Positions 45,114 to 53,502 of a stretch of 64,000 nt of DNA are shown piece after piece. This DNA is from Paenacidovorax caeni. Lineage in GTDB: Bacteria > Pseudomonadota > Gammaproteobacteria > Burkholderiales > Burkholderiaceae_C. Position 1 is the stretch's first letter. Every line of letters starts with the position of its first letter. The notes beneath the pieces are model-generated. The model was given only the letters and a program-made list of their open reading frames with translations. It did not search any database and was not told the origin of the DNA. The position numbers and the translations under genes were made by a program. The stretch is from NCBI RefSeq assembly GCF_001298675.1, contig NZ_CYIG01000031.1, forward strand, positions 26,069 through 90,068. Reading direction: 5' to 3'.

Positions 45114-46085
45114 ATGCACCGCAGAACCCTTCTGGTCCATACCGCCGCAGCCACCATGGCCCTGGCCGCACCGCTGGCCCTGGCGCAGAACGCACCCATC
45201 CGCCTGATCGTGCCCTACCCGCCCGGTGGGCCGCTGGACGTGACGGCGCGCGTGCTGGCCGAGCGTGTGCGTGACACGCTGGGCACCGTGATCATCGAGA
45301 ACAAAGCCGGCGCAGGCGGCAACATCGGTGCCGATGCCGTGGCCAAGGCCGCGCCGGACGGCTTGACCATTGGCCTGGCCGCCACGGCCACGCATGCCGT
45401 CAACCCCTGGCTGTACCAGCGCATGCCCTACGACGCGGGCAAGGATTTCGCAGCCATCACCCAGATGGCGCGTGTGCCCAATGTGCTGGTGATGAACGCG
45501 GCCCGGGCCGAGCAGCTCAAGATCCGCAGCGTGGCCGACCTCATCGCCTACGCCAAGGCCCATCCCGGCAAGCTCAACTACGGCAGCGGCGGCAATGGCA
45601 GCGCAGGCCACCTGGCGGGCGAGATGTTCAAGCAAAAGGCCGGCATCTTCGCGCTGCATATCCCGTACCGTGGCGCGAACCCGGCGCAGCTGGCGCTGCT
45701 GGCCGGCGAGGTCGATTTCAACATCGACAACCTTGCCGCCGCCGCCCCCAACATCAAGGCGGGCAAGCTGAAGGCGCTGGCCGTCACATCGACCGCCGCC
45801 AGCCCCATGCTGCCGGGCGTGCCGCCACTGGCGGACACGTTCAAGGGCTTCACCATCGACACCTGGTGGGGCCTGGTGGCCCCCGCGCACACGCCGCCCG
45901 CCACCATCGCGCGGCTGAACAAGGCGTTCACCGAGGCCCTGAAGGCCCCAGAGACCCAGACCCGCTTCGCCACGCTGATGGCAGAGCCCGTGCCGACCAC
46001 GCCGGAGCAGTTCGAGGCGTTCATGGCCAGCGAACGCGCCAAGTACCAGCAGGTGGTAAAGGCCTCGGGCGCGCAGGTCGATTGA
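45114..46085 (+). CDS. Bug-family tripartite tricarboxylate transporter substrate-binding protein
   Basis: Periplasmic solute-binding protein of 323 residues with a signal peptide to about residue 25. Typical TctC/Bug features: IRLIVPYPPGGPLDVTARVLAE (about 30-51), IIENKAGAGGNIGADAVAKA (about 60-79), LNYGSGGNGSAGHLAGEMFK (about 153-172) and VPPLADTFKGF. Ligands are usually organic acids. No TctA/TctB membrane genes are adjacent, as is common for the many orphan Bug proteins of Burkholderiales. AAAGGA precedes the ATG. Confidence 0.9.
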   Translation: MHRRTLLVHTAAATMALAAPLALAQNAPIRLIVPYPPGGPLDVTARVLAERVRDTLGTVIIENKAGAGGNIGADAVAKAAPDGLTIGLAATATHAVNPWLYQRMPYDAGKDFAAITQMARVPNVLVMNAARAEQLKIRSVADLIAYAKAHPGKLNYGSGGNGSAGHLAGEMFKQKAGIFALHIPYRGANPAQLALLAGEVDFNIDNLAAAAPNIKAGKLKALAVTSTAASPMLPGVPPLADTFKGFTIDTWWGLVAPAHTPPATIARLNKAFTEALKAPETQTRFATLMAEPVPTTPEQFEAFMASERAKYQQVVKASGAQVD

Positions 46086-46108
46086 TCCCACGCCAGAAAG
46101 TACCCGCC

Positions 46109-46678
46109 ATGGATGCCATCACCAACCTGTGGAGCGGCCGCGCTGGCCTGGCCCGGACGTACTGGGGCTACGGCGTCGCGGCCAGTGTGCCGTGGGCGCT
46201 CGCGCTGTGGCTGCTGACGCCCGGCAGCCAGGCCGCCATCACCGTGGTCTTTGCCTTCTGCGCCTACGCTGCACTGGCGAACATCGGCATCTGGCGGGCC
46301 GCCTCGGCCTACGCGGGAGCCACCCTCTGGGCCATGCTGGGCAAGGTGGTTTCCGTCCTGGGGCTGCTGGCCGCGGCGGGCGCAGCGACCATGGTCGCCG
46401 TGGCGCTGGACGGCGGGGACATGCAGGTGCCCAGGGCCCGACTTCCCGCTTACCAGGGCCAGGGGGCCACAGCGCCCGCCGGCCCGCACGACCCCGTGGA
46501 TGTCGAGCTGGCCCGGATGGACAGCACCCACCCAGGGTGGCGCGACACCCTGAAGTCGCAAGACTTCCACGACTGGCTGGCCACGCAGAACCCCCGGATG
46601 AAGGCCGCCGTCGATACGGCGGACACGGCGCAGAAGCTCTCCGACATCCTCCGGATGTACGAGGCACAAAAGAAGTAA
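46109..46678 (+). CDS. Membrane protein of unknown function
   Basis: A 189-residue protein with about three hydrophobic segments (about 18-36, 42-62, 74-98) followed by a soluble C-terminal ~90 residues. The C-terminal part HPGWRDTLKSQDFHDWLATQ and AQKLSDILRMYEAQKK looks helical and is of the sort seen in phage and plasmid 'DUF' proteins, but I do not recognise it. It starts 23 bases after the Bug gene; no strong ribosome site. A palindrome begins at its stop. Confidence 0.55.
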   Translation: MDAITNLWSGRAGLARTYWGYGVAASVPWALALWLLTPGSQAAITVVFAFCAYAALANIGIWRAASAYAGATLWAMLGKVVSVLGLLAAAGAATMVAVALDGGDMQVPRARLPAYQGQGATAPAGPHDPVDVELARMDSTHPGWRDTLKSQDFHDWLATQNPRMKAAVDTADTAQKLSDILRMYEAQKK

Positions 46679-46722
46679 AAAAGGCCTCTAGCGCTTACCA
46701 GGCAAGCGCCGGCAGCTATCAA
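46677..46722. repeat. Interspersed palindrome at the 3' end of the deacetylase gene
   Basis: GGCCTCTAGCGCTTACC - AGG - CAAGCGCCGGCAGCTATCAAA. It begins at the membrane-protein stop. On the minus strand its TTTGATAG provides the TGA of the YdjC-family gene. Confidence 0.88.
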
Positions 46723-47600
46723 ACCAGGAGCCTCCCCATGGGCTGCAGGCGCACCTTGGCCTGTTCCAGCAGCGCACCGAACTCTGGCCCGCCGATGACG
46801 GCAAATTCATCCTGGCGCGCGCCGGCCAGCACATCGCGCAGCGTGGTGGGCAGGCCTACATGGCACATCAGCAGGTCGCCCTGGCGCGCCGCATGCAGCC
46901 AGCGCGCCAGGCGTGCGCGGTAGCCATCTGCCCCGCCTGTGAAGTCGTACACCCCGAGCAGGCAGGCGTTTTGCCGCAGGCCCTGGCGCCGCGCCAGCGT
47001 GGCCAGCGCACGGCTGCCCAGGGTGGCAATGACCTGGCTCTTGAAGGCCGTGCGCGCATCGGCGTGGGCGGCGCGCGGCGCACTGCGCGTGGCGCGCAGC
47101 CACAGCCCCCCCTGGGGATAGCGGCGCGCCAGTTCGGCCAGCAGCAGCGTACGCACCACCGGCAGCTGGTGCACATGCTGGTGGCCATCCACATAGGCCG
47201 GCGCCCGGCCCATGGCGTGTTCGAAGGCGTCAAGCTGCGCAGCGATTTCGCGCTGCAGGGCGTTGCGGTCGAGTTGCCCCAGGTAAGCCCGCGCGATCAG
47301 CCGCGACAACGGAAAGCGCAGCGCCGGGTCGAGCGCACACTCGGTCAGATCCAGATGCAGCCCGACTTCCACCGCCGCACCGTCCAGGGCACGCAGTGCG
47401 GGTGCCCCCTGGCGCCAGGCCGGCCCCCCCACCATGGCCGAAACCGCCTGCACTCGCCCCAACTGCGCCAGCGCCAGCACGGCCTGGTTCACGCCGTCGT
47501 TCAGACCATAGTCGTCCACGCACAGTGCGATGGCACGCCAGCTGCTGCTATGCTGCGGCGCCTCATGCACCGTATCGACCGCCGTCACCGTTTTACTCAT
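46719..47600 (-). CDS. ChbG/HpnK (YdjC) family carbohydrate deacetylase, NaxD-like
   Basis: Metal-dependent N-deacetylase of 293 residues. Metal ligands are visible: the DD of ALCVDDYGLND (D29/D30) and the histidines of VEVGLHLDLTE (about 77-87) and YVDGHQHVHQLP (about 136-147). Family members act on chitooligosaccharide, hopanoid-linked GlcNAc or, for NaxD, polyprenyl-phosphate-linked N-acetylhexosamine. Neighbouring ArnT-like, ArnC-like and GtrA-like genes favour the NaxD role. AGGAATGAGGA directly before ATG 47600 decides the start. The stop codon comes from the palindrome. Confidence 0.82.
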   Translation of the reverse strand: MSKTVTAVDTVHEAPQHSSSWRAIALCVDDYGLNDGVNQAVLALAQLGRVQAVSAMVGGPAWRQGAPALRALDGAAVEVGLHLDLTECALDPALRFPLSRLIARAYLGQLDRNALQREIAAQLDAFEHAMGRAPAYVDGHQHVHQLPVVRTLLLAELARRYPQGGLWLRATRSAPRAAHADARTAFKSQVIATLGSRALATLARRQGLRQNACLLGVYDFTGGADGYRARLARWLHAARQGDLLMCHVGLPTTLRDVLAGARQDEFAVIGGPEFGALLEQAKVRLQPMGRLLV

Positions 47601-48002
47601 TCCTCATTCCTGTTCAAGCGCCAGCGCGGGCGCGTGGCCTGGTTCATCGTCGTGGGCTGCGCCGCTGCCGCCGTGCACTGGAGCGTAGCCACCGCCTGCG
47701 TAGCGCTGGGCGGGCTGGCACCGCTGCAGGCCAACGTGGCAGGCTGGTTGGTGGCATTCGCCGTCTCGTTCAGCGGCCACCACTTCCTGAGCTTTCGCGG
47801 CCATGGCAGCGGTATGGGCCGGGCCGCGCTGCGCTTCTTTGCCATCTCGGCCGGGGGCTTCGCCATCAACGAGGCCGCCTACGCGCTGCTGCTGCACTGG
47901 ACCCGCGCGCGCTACGACATTTTGCTGGCGATCGTGCTCGTCGGTGTGGCCGGGCTCACTTACCTGCTGAGCCGCCATTGGGCGTTTCTGCGCACGCAGT
48001 GA
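47565..48002 (+). CDS. GtrA-like membrane protein (putative polyprenyl-linked sugar flippase)
   Basis: A 145-residue protein with four membrane segments starting VAWFIVVGCAAAAVHWSVA (about 24-42) and ending LLSRHWAFLRTQ, as in the GtrA/DPMS family. Such proteins are thought to move polyprenyl-phosphate sugars across the inner membrane. Its start is unclear: ATG 47565 overlaps the divergent deacetylase start by 36 bases, and GTG 47634 would avoid the overlap but trims the N-terminus close to the membrane. Its 3' end overlaps the convergent ArnT-like gene by 47 bases. Confidence 0.75.
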   Translation: MHRIDRRHRFTHSSFLFKRQRGRVAWFIVVGCAAAAVHWSVATACVALGGLAPLQANVAGWLVAFAVSFSGHHFLSFRGHGSGMGRAALRFFAISAGGFAINEAAYALLLHWTRARYDILLAIVLVGVAGLTYLLSRHWAFLRTQ

Positions 48003-49545
48003 GCTGCGCGGCGCGCACGCGCCACAGCGTGACCTCGTGCACCGTGCGCACCGCCTCGGCCTGCGCCAGGAAGGGGTAGCGCGGTGCCAGGTACTGCTCG
48101 GCCATCACCCAGCTCACGGGCGCTGCGCACAGCGCGGGCAGCAGTGCCTCGGGCCGCAGCAGCAGGCGCTGCGCGGCGGCGGTGTCGAACTCGCCTGCAT
48201 CGGCAATTTCCTTGCGCCAGTTGTCGCGCTGCTTCACGGCGGGCGTTCCCCAGTCGTCCACCACACGCACCGGCGCGCGCAGGTGGGCGTAAAACGGCAC
48301 GTCGTAAAAGTATTCCTCCAGCATGTAGACCGGCTCATCCGCCTGGTGCTGGGCGCGCAATGTCTGGCCCAGGCCACGCAGCGAATAGTCCTGGTGCAGG
48401 GTCAGCCACCCCACCACGGCCAGCGCCAGAAGCCCGCCGCTGGCAACGCTGCCAGCCCAGGCGCGGCGACGGCCCGGGGTGGTTGCCAGGCGCTGGCTGG
48501 CATCCGCCAGCAACCAGGCCAGCGGTGCCACCGCGGGCAGCACGTAGCCCACCAGCTTGGACTTGGGGATGGAGAAGAACAACAGCACGCTGCCCACGGC
48601 CACCAGCATCAGCAGGCGCACGGCCCCCTGCTGCGTGGCACGTGGCCCGAAAGCACCGGCCCAGTAGCCGCGGTCAAGCAGGTGCGGGCACCAGACGAGA
48701 CTCGGCAAGCTCAGCAGCGCCAGCACGGCAGGGTAGAACCACACCGGCATGACGTTGTTGAAGCCACCGACAGAGAAACGCTGGAAATGCTGCACCACGA
48801 AGAAGTAGTGCAGAAAATCATCAAAGCGCATCTGCATGGCCACATACCAAGGTGCCGCCACCAGCAGAAAGATGGCCACGCCAGGCAGCGACAGCAGCGC
48901 CCACAGCGTGCGCCAGCGCCAGCGCAGCAGCAGCCACAGGCCGAGCGTGAGCGCCGGGATGACGAAGCCGATCAAGCCCTTGGCCAGCACGCCCAGCCCC
49001 GCCAGCGCATAGCCCAGCCAGAGTGCACGGCGGTGCGGCTGGCCCTGCTCAAAGCGCAGCGCCGCGTGTGCCAGCGCCAGCACCGTGGCGGTGATGCAGC
49101 CGGCCACCAGCATGTCCAGGTTGGCGAACTGGCCACCGATGAACAGCAGCGGCTGCAACAGCAGCACCCACAGCGTGCGCCGCGCCGCCGCCTGCCCGCA
49201 CCAGTGGCGGGTGAACAGATACAGCGCCATGCTGCCCAGCGTGGCGCCACACAGCGAAGCCGCGCGCCCAGCGATCTCCACCAGCCCGAAGAGCGACAAA
49301 GCAGCCCCTGAGAGCCAGTAGAACAGCGGCGGCTTGTGGAAGAACGGCAGACCGTTGAGCGTGGGGGTGAGCCAGTCGCCCGAGCGCACCATCTCCCAGG
49401 CAACGCCAGCGTAGCGCCCTTCGTCAGGCACCATGAGGGGGCGCAGCCACGCCGTGGCCGCCAGCCAGGCCGCTACCAGTGCCAGGGTGGCGAGGACGTC
49501 GCGCCAGGCACCACTGGGGCCGGCGCCATGTTCGGGGCGGCTCAT
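47956..49545 (-). CDS. ArnT-like glycosyltransferase (GT83/PMT family)
   Basis: Inner-membrane transferase of 529 residues with about 12 membrane segments. The first periplasmic loop has the catalytic PDEGRYAGVAWEMVRSG and LNGLPFFHKPPLFYW (about 38-78), matching the DExRY and KPP motifs of ArnT, which transfers aminoarabinose from undecaprenyl phosphate to lipid A. LVGYVLPAVAPLAW is another family-like stretch. No aminoarabinose synthesis genes (arnA/arnB) are adjacent and a YdjC deacetylase is, so a hexosamine donor is more likely. Its start overlaps the GT2 stop (ATGA). Confidence 0.85.
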   Translation of the reverse strand: MSRPEHGAGPSGAWRDVLATLALVAAWLAATAWLRPLMVPDEGRYAGVAWEMVRSGDWLTPTLNGLPFFHKPPLFYWLSGAALSLFGLVEIAGRAASLCGATLGSMALYLFTRHWCGQAAARRTLWVLLLQPLLFIGGQFANLDMLVAGCITATVLALAHAALRFEQGQPHRRALWLGYALAGLGVLAKGLIGFVIPALTLGLWLLLRWRWRTLWALLSLPGVAIFLLVAAPWYVAMQMRFDDFLHYFFVVQHFQRFSVGGFNNVMPVWFYPAVLALLSLPSLVWCPHLLDRGYWAGAFGPRATQQGAVRLLMLVAVGSVLLFFSIPKSKLVGYVLPAVAPLAWLLADASQRLATTPGRRRAWAGSVASGGLLALAVVGWLTLHQDYSLRGLGQTLRAQHQADEPVYMLEEYFYDVPFYAHLRAPVRVVDDWGTPAVKQRDNWRKEIADAGEFDTAAAQRLLLRPEALLPALCAAPVSWVMAEQYLAPRYPFLAQAEAVRTVHEVTLWRVRAAQLTACAETPNGGSAGK

Positions 49546-50522
49546 GCCTCGTCCCGCAGGCCCCGGCCCAGCTCGCGCTTGACCAGGTACAACGGCCGGC
49601 ACTTGACCTCTTCGTAGATGCGCCCCACGTACTCGGCCACCACGCCGAGCGACACGAGCTGGATGCCGACAAACAGCATCAGGCTGACGACGATGGTGGT
49701 CCAGCCGCTGACGTTGTGGCCGTGCAAGAAGTATTCGAGCGTCAGGTACGCGCCGTAGCCAAACGCAGCCAGCGCCAGCACAAAGCCCAGCCCGATCACG
49801 GCGCGCAGCGGCCAGACCGAGAAAGCGGTCAGCCCGTCGATGCCGAAGCGGATCAGGCGCCGCTTGCTGAAATGGCTGGTGCCATGGGCGCGCTCGTCGG
49901 GCAGGTAGGGCACGGCCACCGCATCGAAGCCGACCCAGGCGTACAGCCCCTTCATGAAGCGGTTGCGCTCGGGCAACGCCAGCAGCGCCTGCACCACCTT
50001 GCGGTCCATGAGGCGGAAGTCGCCCGCGCCCGGCGGCAGGCGAAAGCGCTCGCCGCCGTTGATGAGGCCGTAAAACCAGTCGGTGCCCACGCGCTTGAAG
50101 GCCGACTCGGCCTCGCGGTGCTCACGCACGGCGTACACCACGTCGGCCCCGGCGCGCCAATGGCGCACAAAGGTATCGAGCAGCGCTGGCGGGTGCTGCA
50201 TGTCGGAGTCCATCATCACCACCGCGTCGCCCGCGGCGGCTTCGAGGCCGGCGCTCAGCGCCGCTTCCTTGCCGAAATTGCGCGACAGGATCACGGCACG
50301 CACGCCGGGCTCGCGCGTCCACTCGCGCATGCGCTCGGCCGTTGCGTCGGTGCTGCCGTCGTCCACCAGCACGATCTCCCAGCGCGGTGCCAGGCTGGCC
50401 AGTTTGGCGCGCAGCAGCGGCAGCAGCTGCTCCAGGTTGCGCGCCTCGTTGTAGCAGGGCACCACGCAGGACAGGGACGCCAGTTCGCGCGGCGGCTGCA
50501 TGGCGGTAATCGGATGGTTCAT
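49542..50522 (-). CDS. GT2 polyprenyl-phosphate glycosyltransferase (ArnC/GtrB-like)
   Basis: A 326-residue membrane-bound transferase. The GT-A domain has SCVVPCYNEARNLEQLL (about 19-35), VDDGSTDATAERM (about 57) and the DSDMQHPP metal site (about 108-115). Two C-terminal membrane segments follow (AVIGLGFVLALAAFGYGAYL, and TIVVSLMLFVGIQLVSLGV at about 270-290). Enzymes of this shape charge undecaprenyl phosphate with a sugar at the cytoplasmic face. Coupled by ATGA overlap to the ArnT-like gene, and it likely makes that enzyme's donor. Confidence 0.88.
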   Translation of the reverse strand: MNHPITAMQPPRELASLSCVVPCYNEARNLEQLLPLLRAKLASLAPRWEIVLVDDGSTDATAERMREWTREPGVRAVILSRNFGKEAALSAGLEAAAGDAVVMMDSDMQHPPALLDTFVRHWRAGADVVYAVREHREAESAFKRVGTDWFYGLINGGERFRLPPGAGDFRLMDRKVVQALLALPERNRFMKGLYAWVGFDAVAVPYLPDERAHGTSHFSKRRLIRFGIDGLTAFSVWPLRAVIGLGFVLALAAFGYGAYLTLEYFLHGHNVSGWTTIVVSLMLFVGIQLVSLGVVAEYVGRIYEEVKCRPLYLVKRELGRGLRDEA

Positions 50523-50560
50523 GGCGCACTCCCGCGCAGCCGGGCGGCTGCGCCTGGATA

Positions 50561-50615
50561 AGCATCAAATTGCCCTCTAGCCCTTTGTGGACAAGCGGTA
50601 GCCGCTATCAAAATT
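50561..50615. repeat. Interspersed palindrome between folK and the GT2 gene
   Basis: AAATTGCCCTCTAGCCCTTTG - TGGA - CAAGCGGTAGCCGCTATCAAAA. A partly diverged copy. Confidence 0.75.
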
Positions 50616-50676
50616 GAGAACATAAAACGCAGGGCGCAGACGGATGGAAAAAACGGGTAAGCATCGTAAGCCACAG

Positions 50677-51168
50677 TCACCATGCCCCCAAACACTCGAT
50701 GCGCTGCCCGGCCACGGCCCGCAACTGCGCGGGAGTCGCCCATCCCGGGCGCAGCTCGGCCAGCGGCAGCAGCACAAAGGCGCGCTCCCACAGGCGCGGG
50801 TGCGGCACGGTGAGGGTGGGGGTGGCAATGGATTGGCTGCCATAGAGCAGCACGTCGAGGTCCAGCGTACGCGGTGCGTTGCGGTAAGGGCGCTCGCGGC
50901 CGGCCGCCAGCTCCAGCGCCTGCAAGGCCTGCAACAGGGCCTGCGGCGCCAGCGTGGTGCGCAGCTCGGCCACGGCGTTGAGATAGTCGGGGCCGGTGGC
51001 ATCCACAGGCGCGCTGCGGTACAGCGAGGACACGCGCACCACCTGGGTGCCAGCCAGCCGCCCCATGGCCTGCACTGCGCCCGCCAGCGCGGCGCGCGCA
51101 TCGCCCAGGTTGGCGCCCAGGCCGATCCAGGCCGGGACCGCGGCAGGGTCAGTCACCCTGCCCCGCAT
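50677..51168 (-). CDS. folK: 6-hydroxymethyl-dihydropterin pyrophosphokinase
   Basis: Folate synthesis enzyme (HPPK), 163 residues. AWIGLGANLGDARAAL (about 13-28), VDATGPDYLNAVAEL (about 54-68) and the signature RPYRNAPRTLDLDVLLYG (about 94-111) with the two Mg-binding aspartates are intact. The start may be ATG 51168 or GTG 51156; both overlap the upstream pcnB end. pcnB-folK is the usual order in beta-proteobacteria. Confidence 0.92.
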   Translation of the reverse strand: MRGRVTDPAAVPAWIGLGANLGDARAALAGAVQAMGRLAGTQVVRVSSLYRSAPVDATGPDYLNAVAELRTTLAPQALLQALQALELAAGRERPYRNAPRTLDLDVLLYGSQSIATPTLTVPHPRLWERAFVLLPLAELRPGWATPAQLRAVAGQRIECLGAW

Positions 51169-52711
51169 CGCTGGCGCCACCCTGCCCGCCACCGGGCTTG
51201 CGGCGACGGCGGCGGCGCTTTTTCGGCGCATCGGCAGCGGGCACGGCGTCGTCAGCCGGGGGGGGCGACTCGGCGCCATCGGCCCTGGGCAAGCGGTGCA
51301 CCACGGGCTGGGCCTTGCGCTGCTGGGCACGCTGGGCCTGGCGCTGCTCCTCGCGCACCTGGGCCATCATGTCTTCGCGGCGCGCGTCGTCGGTGAGAGA
51401 GAACTCCTGCCACCACTCCACCAGCTCCTCGCTGGCCTCGCCCACGTCGGCGCGCAAGCGGAAGAAGTCGAACCCGGCACGGAAACGGATGTGCGCCACC
51501 ATGCTGAAGGGCTGGTTGCCCGAGCGCTTGTCAAAGCGCGGCTGCATGACCCAGATCTCGCGCATGTCGGCGGCCAGCTTGCCACGGCCCGAGACATCGC
51601 CAATGCGCTGCTCGAACGCCTCGTCAATAGCATCCTGCAGCGCCGGGAAGGCGTGTTCGCCGCGCGCCAGGCGCTGCTCCCAGCCGGCCTTGACGTCCTG
51701 CCAGAGCACACAGGCCAGCAAAAAGCTCGGCGCCACGGCCTTGCCCTCAGCGACGCGGCGGTCGGTGTCTTGCAGCACGGCGCGCACCAGCGGATTGCTG
51801 GCACGCTGCACCACCACGTCCAGCAGCGGGTAAATGCCTTTTGCCAGCCCCAGCTTTTGCAGCTGCTCGACCGACGCCAGGGCGTGGCCGGTTTGCAGCA
51901 GCTTGAGCATCTCGTCAAACAGGCGGCTTTGCGGCACCTCCTGCAGCAGGTGCTGGCTGGCTACCAAAGGCTTGCCGGTCTTGGGCTCGAGCGCAAAGCC
52001 CAGGCTGGAGAGCTTGGCGGCGAAGCGCACGGCACGGATGATGCGCACCGGGTCTTCGCGGTAGCGCGTGGCCGGGTCGCCAATCATGCGCAGCACGCGC
52101 TTTTGCGCGTCCTCGATGCCCTTGTGGTAGTCCACCACGACCTGGGTTTCGGGGTCGTAGTACATGGCGTTGACGGTGAAGTCGCGCCGCGCCGCGTCCT
52201 GGTCCTGCGGGCCCCAGACGTTGTCACGCAGCACGCGGCCCGAAGCGTCCACCGCATGCTGCATGCCCGAAAGCTGGGCCTTGCTGGTGCGCTCGTTGCC
52301 ACTGACCTGCTCGGCCGCGCTGTTGTCCAGGTAGGCACGGAAGGTGGAGACCTCGATCACCTCGTGCTCGCGCCCGCGCCCATGCACCACGTGCACGATG
52401 CGAAAGCGCTTGCCGATGATGAAGGCGCGCCGGAACAGCCCCTTGACCTGCTCGGGCGTGGCGTTGGTGGCCACGTCGAAGTCCTTGGGGCGCAGGCCCA
52501 GCAGCAGGTCACGCACGGCGCCGCCAACGATGTAGGCTTCAAAACCGGCGTCCTGCAGCGTGCGCACCACGTCCACGGCACGCCGGTCCACCAGCTCGGG
52601 GTTGATGCCGTGCACGCTGGCGGGGACTTCCACACGCTTGCCAAAGCGGGGCTTGCGAGACTTCGCGCCATCTGCCTTGCCCAGCAGCTTGTCGATGAAA
52701 GTTTTGATCAT
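51149..52711 (-). CDS. pcnB: Poly(A) polymerase I
   Basis: Adds 3' poly(A) tails that promote RNA decay. At 520 residues it has the class II nucleotidyltransferase head GFEAYIVGGAVRDLLLGLRPKDFDVATNA (about 57-85; GG and DxD), RRDFTVNAMYYDP (about 170-182) and the RNA-binding signature RYREDPVRIIRAVRFAAKL (about 215-233). The C-terminus ends in a Lys/Arg tract (KKRRRRRRKP). The TGA of the HAD phosphatase gene overlaps its ATG. Confidence 0.94.
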   Translation of the reverse strand: MIKTFIDKLLGKADGAKSRKPRFGKRVEVPASVHGINPELVDRRAVDVVRTLQDAGFEAYIVGGAVRDLLLGLRPKDFDVATNATPEQVKGLFRRAFIIGKRFRIVHVVHGRGREHEVIEVSTFRAYLDNSAAEQVSGNERTSKAQLSGMQHAVDASGRVLRDNVWGPQDQDAARRDFTVNAMYYDPETQVVVDYHKGIEDAQKRVLRMIGDPATRYREDPVRIIRAVRFAAKLSSLGFALEPKTGKPLVASQHLLQEVPQSRLFDEMLKLLQTGHALASVEQLQKLGLAKGIYPLLDVVVQRASNPLVRAVLQDTDRRVAEGKAVAPSFLLACVLWQDVKAGWEQRLARGEHAFPALQDAIDEAFEQRIGDVSGRGKLAADMREIWVMQPRFDKRSGNQPFSMVAHIRFRAGFDFFRLRADVGEASEELVEWWQEFSLTDDARREDMMAQVREEQRQAQRAQQRKAQPVVHRLPRADGAESPPPADDAVPAADAPKKRRRRRRKPGGGQGGASDAGQGD

Positions 52712-53412
52712 GGTTGCGCAGAAAACAGGTCAAGAATGGGCCAGCCGCGCTCTTGCGCGATGGCACGCAGGCGCGCATCGGGGTTCGTGGCCACGGGGTG
52801 GTTCACGGTCTCCAGCAAAGGCAGGTCGTTGGTGGAGTCGCTGTAAAAGGTGCTCTCCACGGCGTCCCAGGCCAGGCCGCGCTCGGCCAGCCAGCGCGCC
52901 ATGCGGCGCACCTTGCCCTCGCGCATGGTGGCTTCGCCAGCGATCTCGCCGGTGTACCAGCCATCGGGGCCGCGCTCCAGCTCCAGTGCCAGCAATTCGG
53001 GCACGCCCAGGGCCTGGGCAATGGGGCGCGTCACAAATTCGTTGGTGGCGGTAATGATGAGCACCTGGTCGCCCGCCTCCTGGTGGCGGCGCAGCAGCGC
53101 CAGGGCCTGGGGGCGGATGGCCGGGACGATGACCTCTTGCATAAAGCGCGCGTGCGCCTGAGCCGCCTCCTGCGGGCCGCGCTCGCGCACGGCCTCCGTG
53201 GCAAAGCGCACGTAGTCGGGCACGTTCAGCCGGCCCGCCTGGTAATCGGCGTAAAACGCGGCATTGCGCCGGCCAAACTCGGCCGCGTCGCGCCAGCCAA
53301 TGCGGATGGTGAACTCGCCCCACTCGTAGTCAGAATCGAGGGGCAGCAAAGTATGGTCAAGATCGAACAGGGCCAGCCGAGGGCGGCCAGCCTGCGTGTC
53401 AGTGTGTACCAA
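52708..53412 (-). CDS. HAD-IB family phosphatase (SerB-like)
   Basis: A 234-residue HAD hydrolase: motif I LALFDLDHTLL (about 13-23), motif II LIITATNEF (about 118-126), motif III/IV KVRRMARWL and YSDSTNDLPLLETV (about 190-203). This pattern is typical of the phosphoserine-phosphatase-like HAD-IB group next to pcnB in beta-proteobacteria; substrate unknown. The best start available is TTG 53412; no ATG lies in frame before motif I. The upstream frame runs into a palindrome, so the start is uncertain. Confidence 0.8.
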   Translation of the reverse strand: MVHTDTQAGRPRLALFDLDHTLLPLDSDYEWGEFTIRIGWRDAAEFGRRNAAFYADYQAGRLNVPDYVRFATEAVRERGPQEAAQAHARFMQEVIVPAIRPQALALLRRHQEAGDQVLIITATNEFVTRPIAQALGVPELLALELERGPDGWYTGEIAGEATMREGKVRRMARWLAERGLAWDAVESTFYSDSTNDLPLLETVNHPVATNPDARLRAIAQERGWPILDLFSAQP

Positions 53413-53440
53413 GGTGTTGGCGCCGCGTACAGCGCTCCTC

Positions 53441-53496
53441 CTGTTTTGATAGCTTCCAGCGCTTGCCTGGCAATGGCTGGAGGCCTATTTGATGCA
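53441..53496. repeat. Interspersed palindrome between hda and the HAD phosphatase gene
   Basis: TTTTGATAGCTTCCAGCGCTTGCC - TGGC - AATGGCTGGAGGCCTATTTGATG. It fills the gap between the HAD start and the hda stop; TTTGATAG-type ends occur on both sides. Confidence 0.88.
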
Positions 53497-53502
53497 TAAA
53501 AC

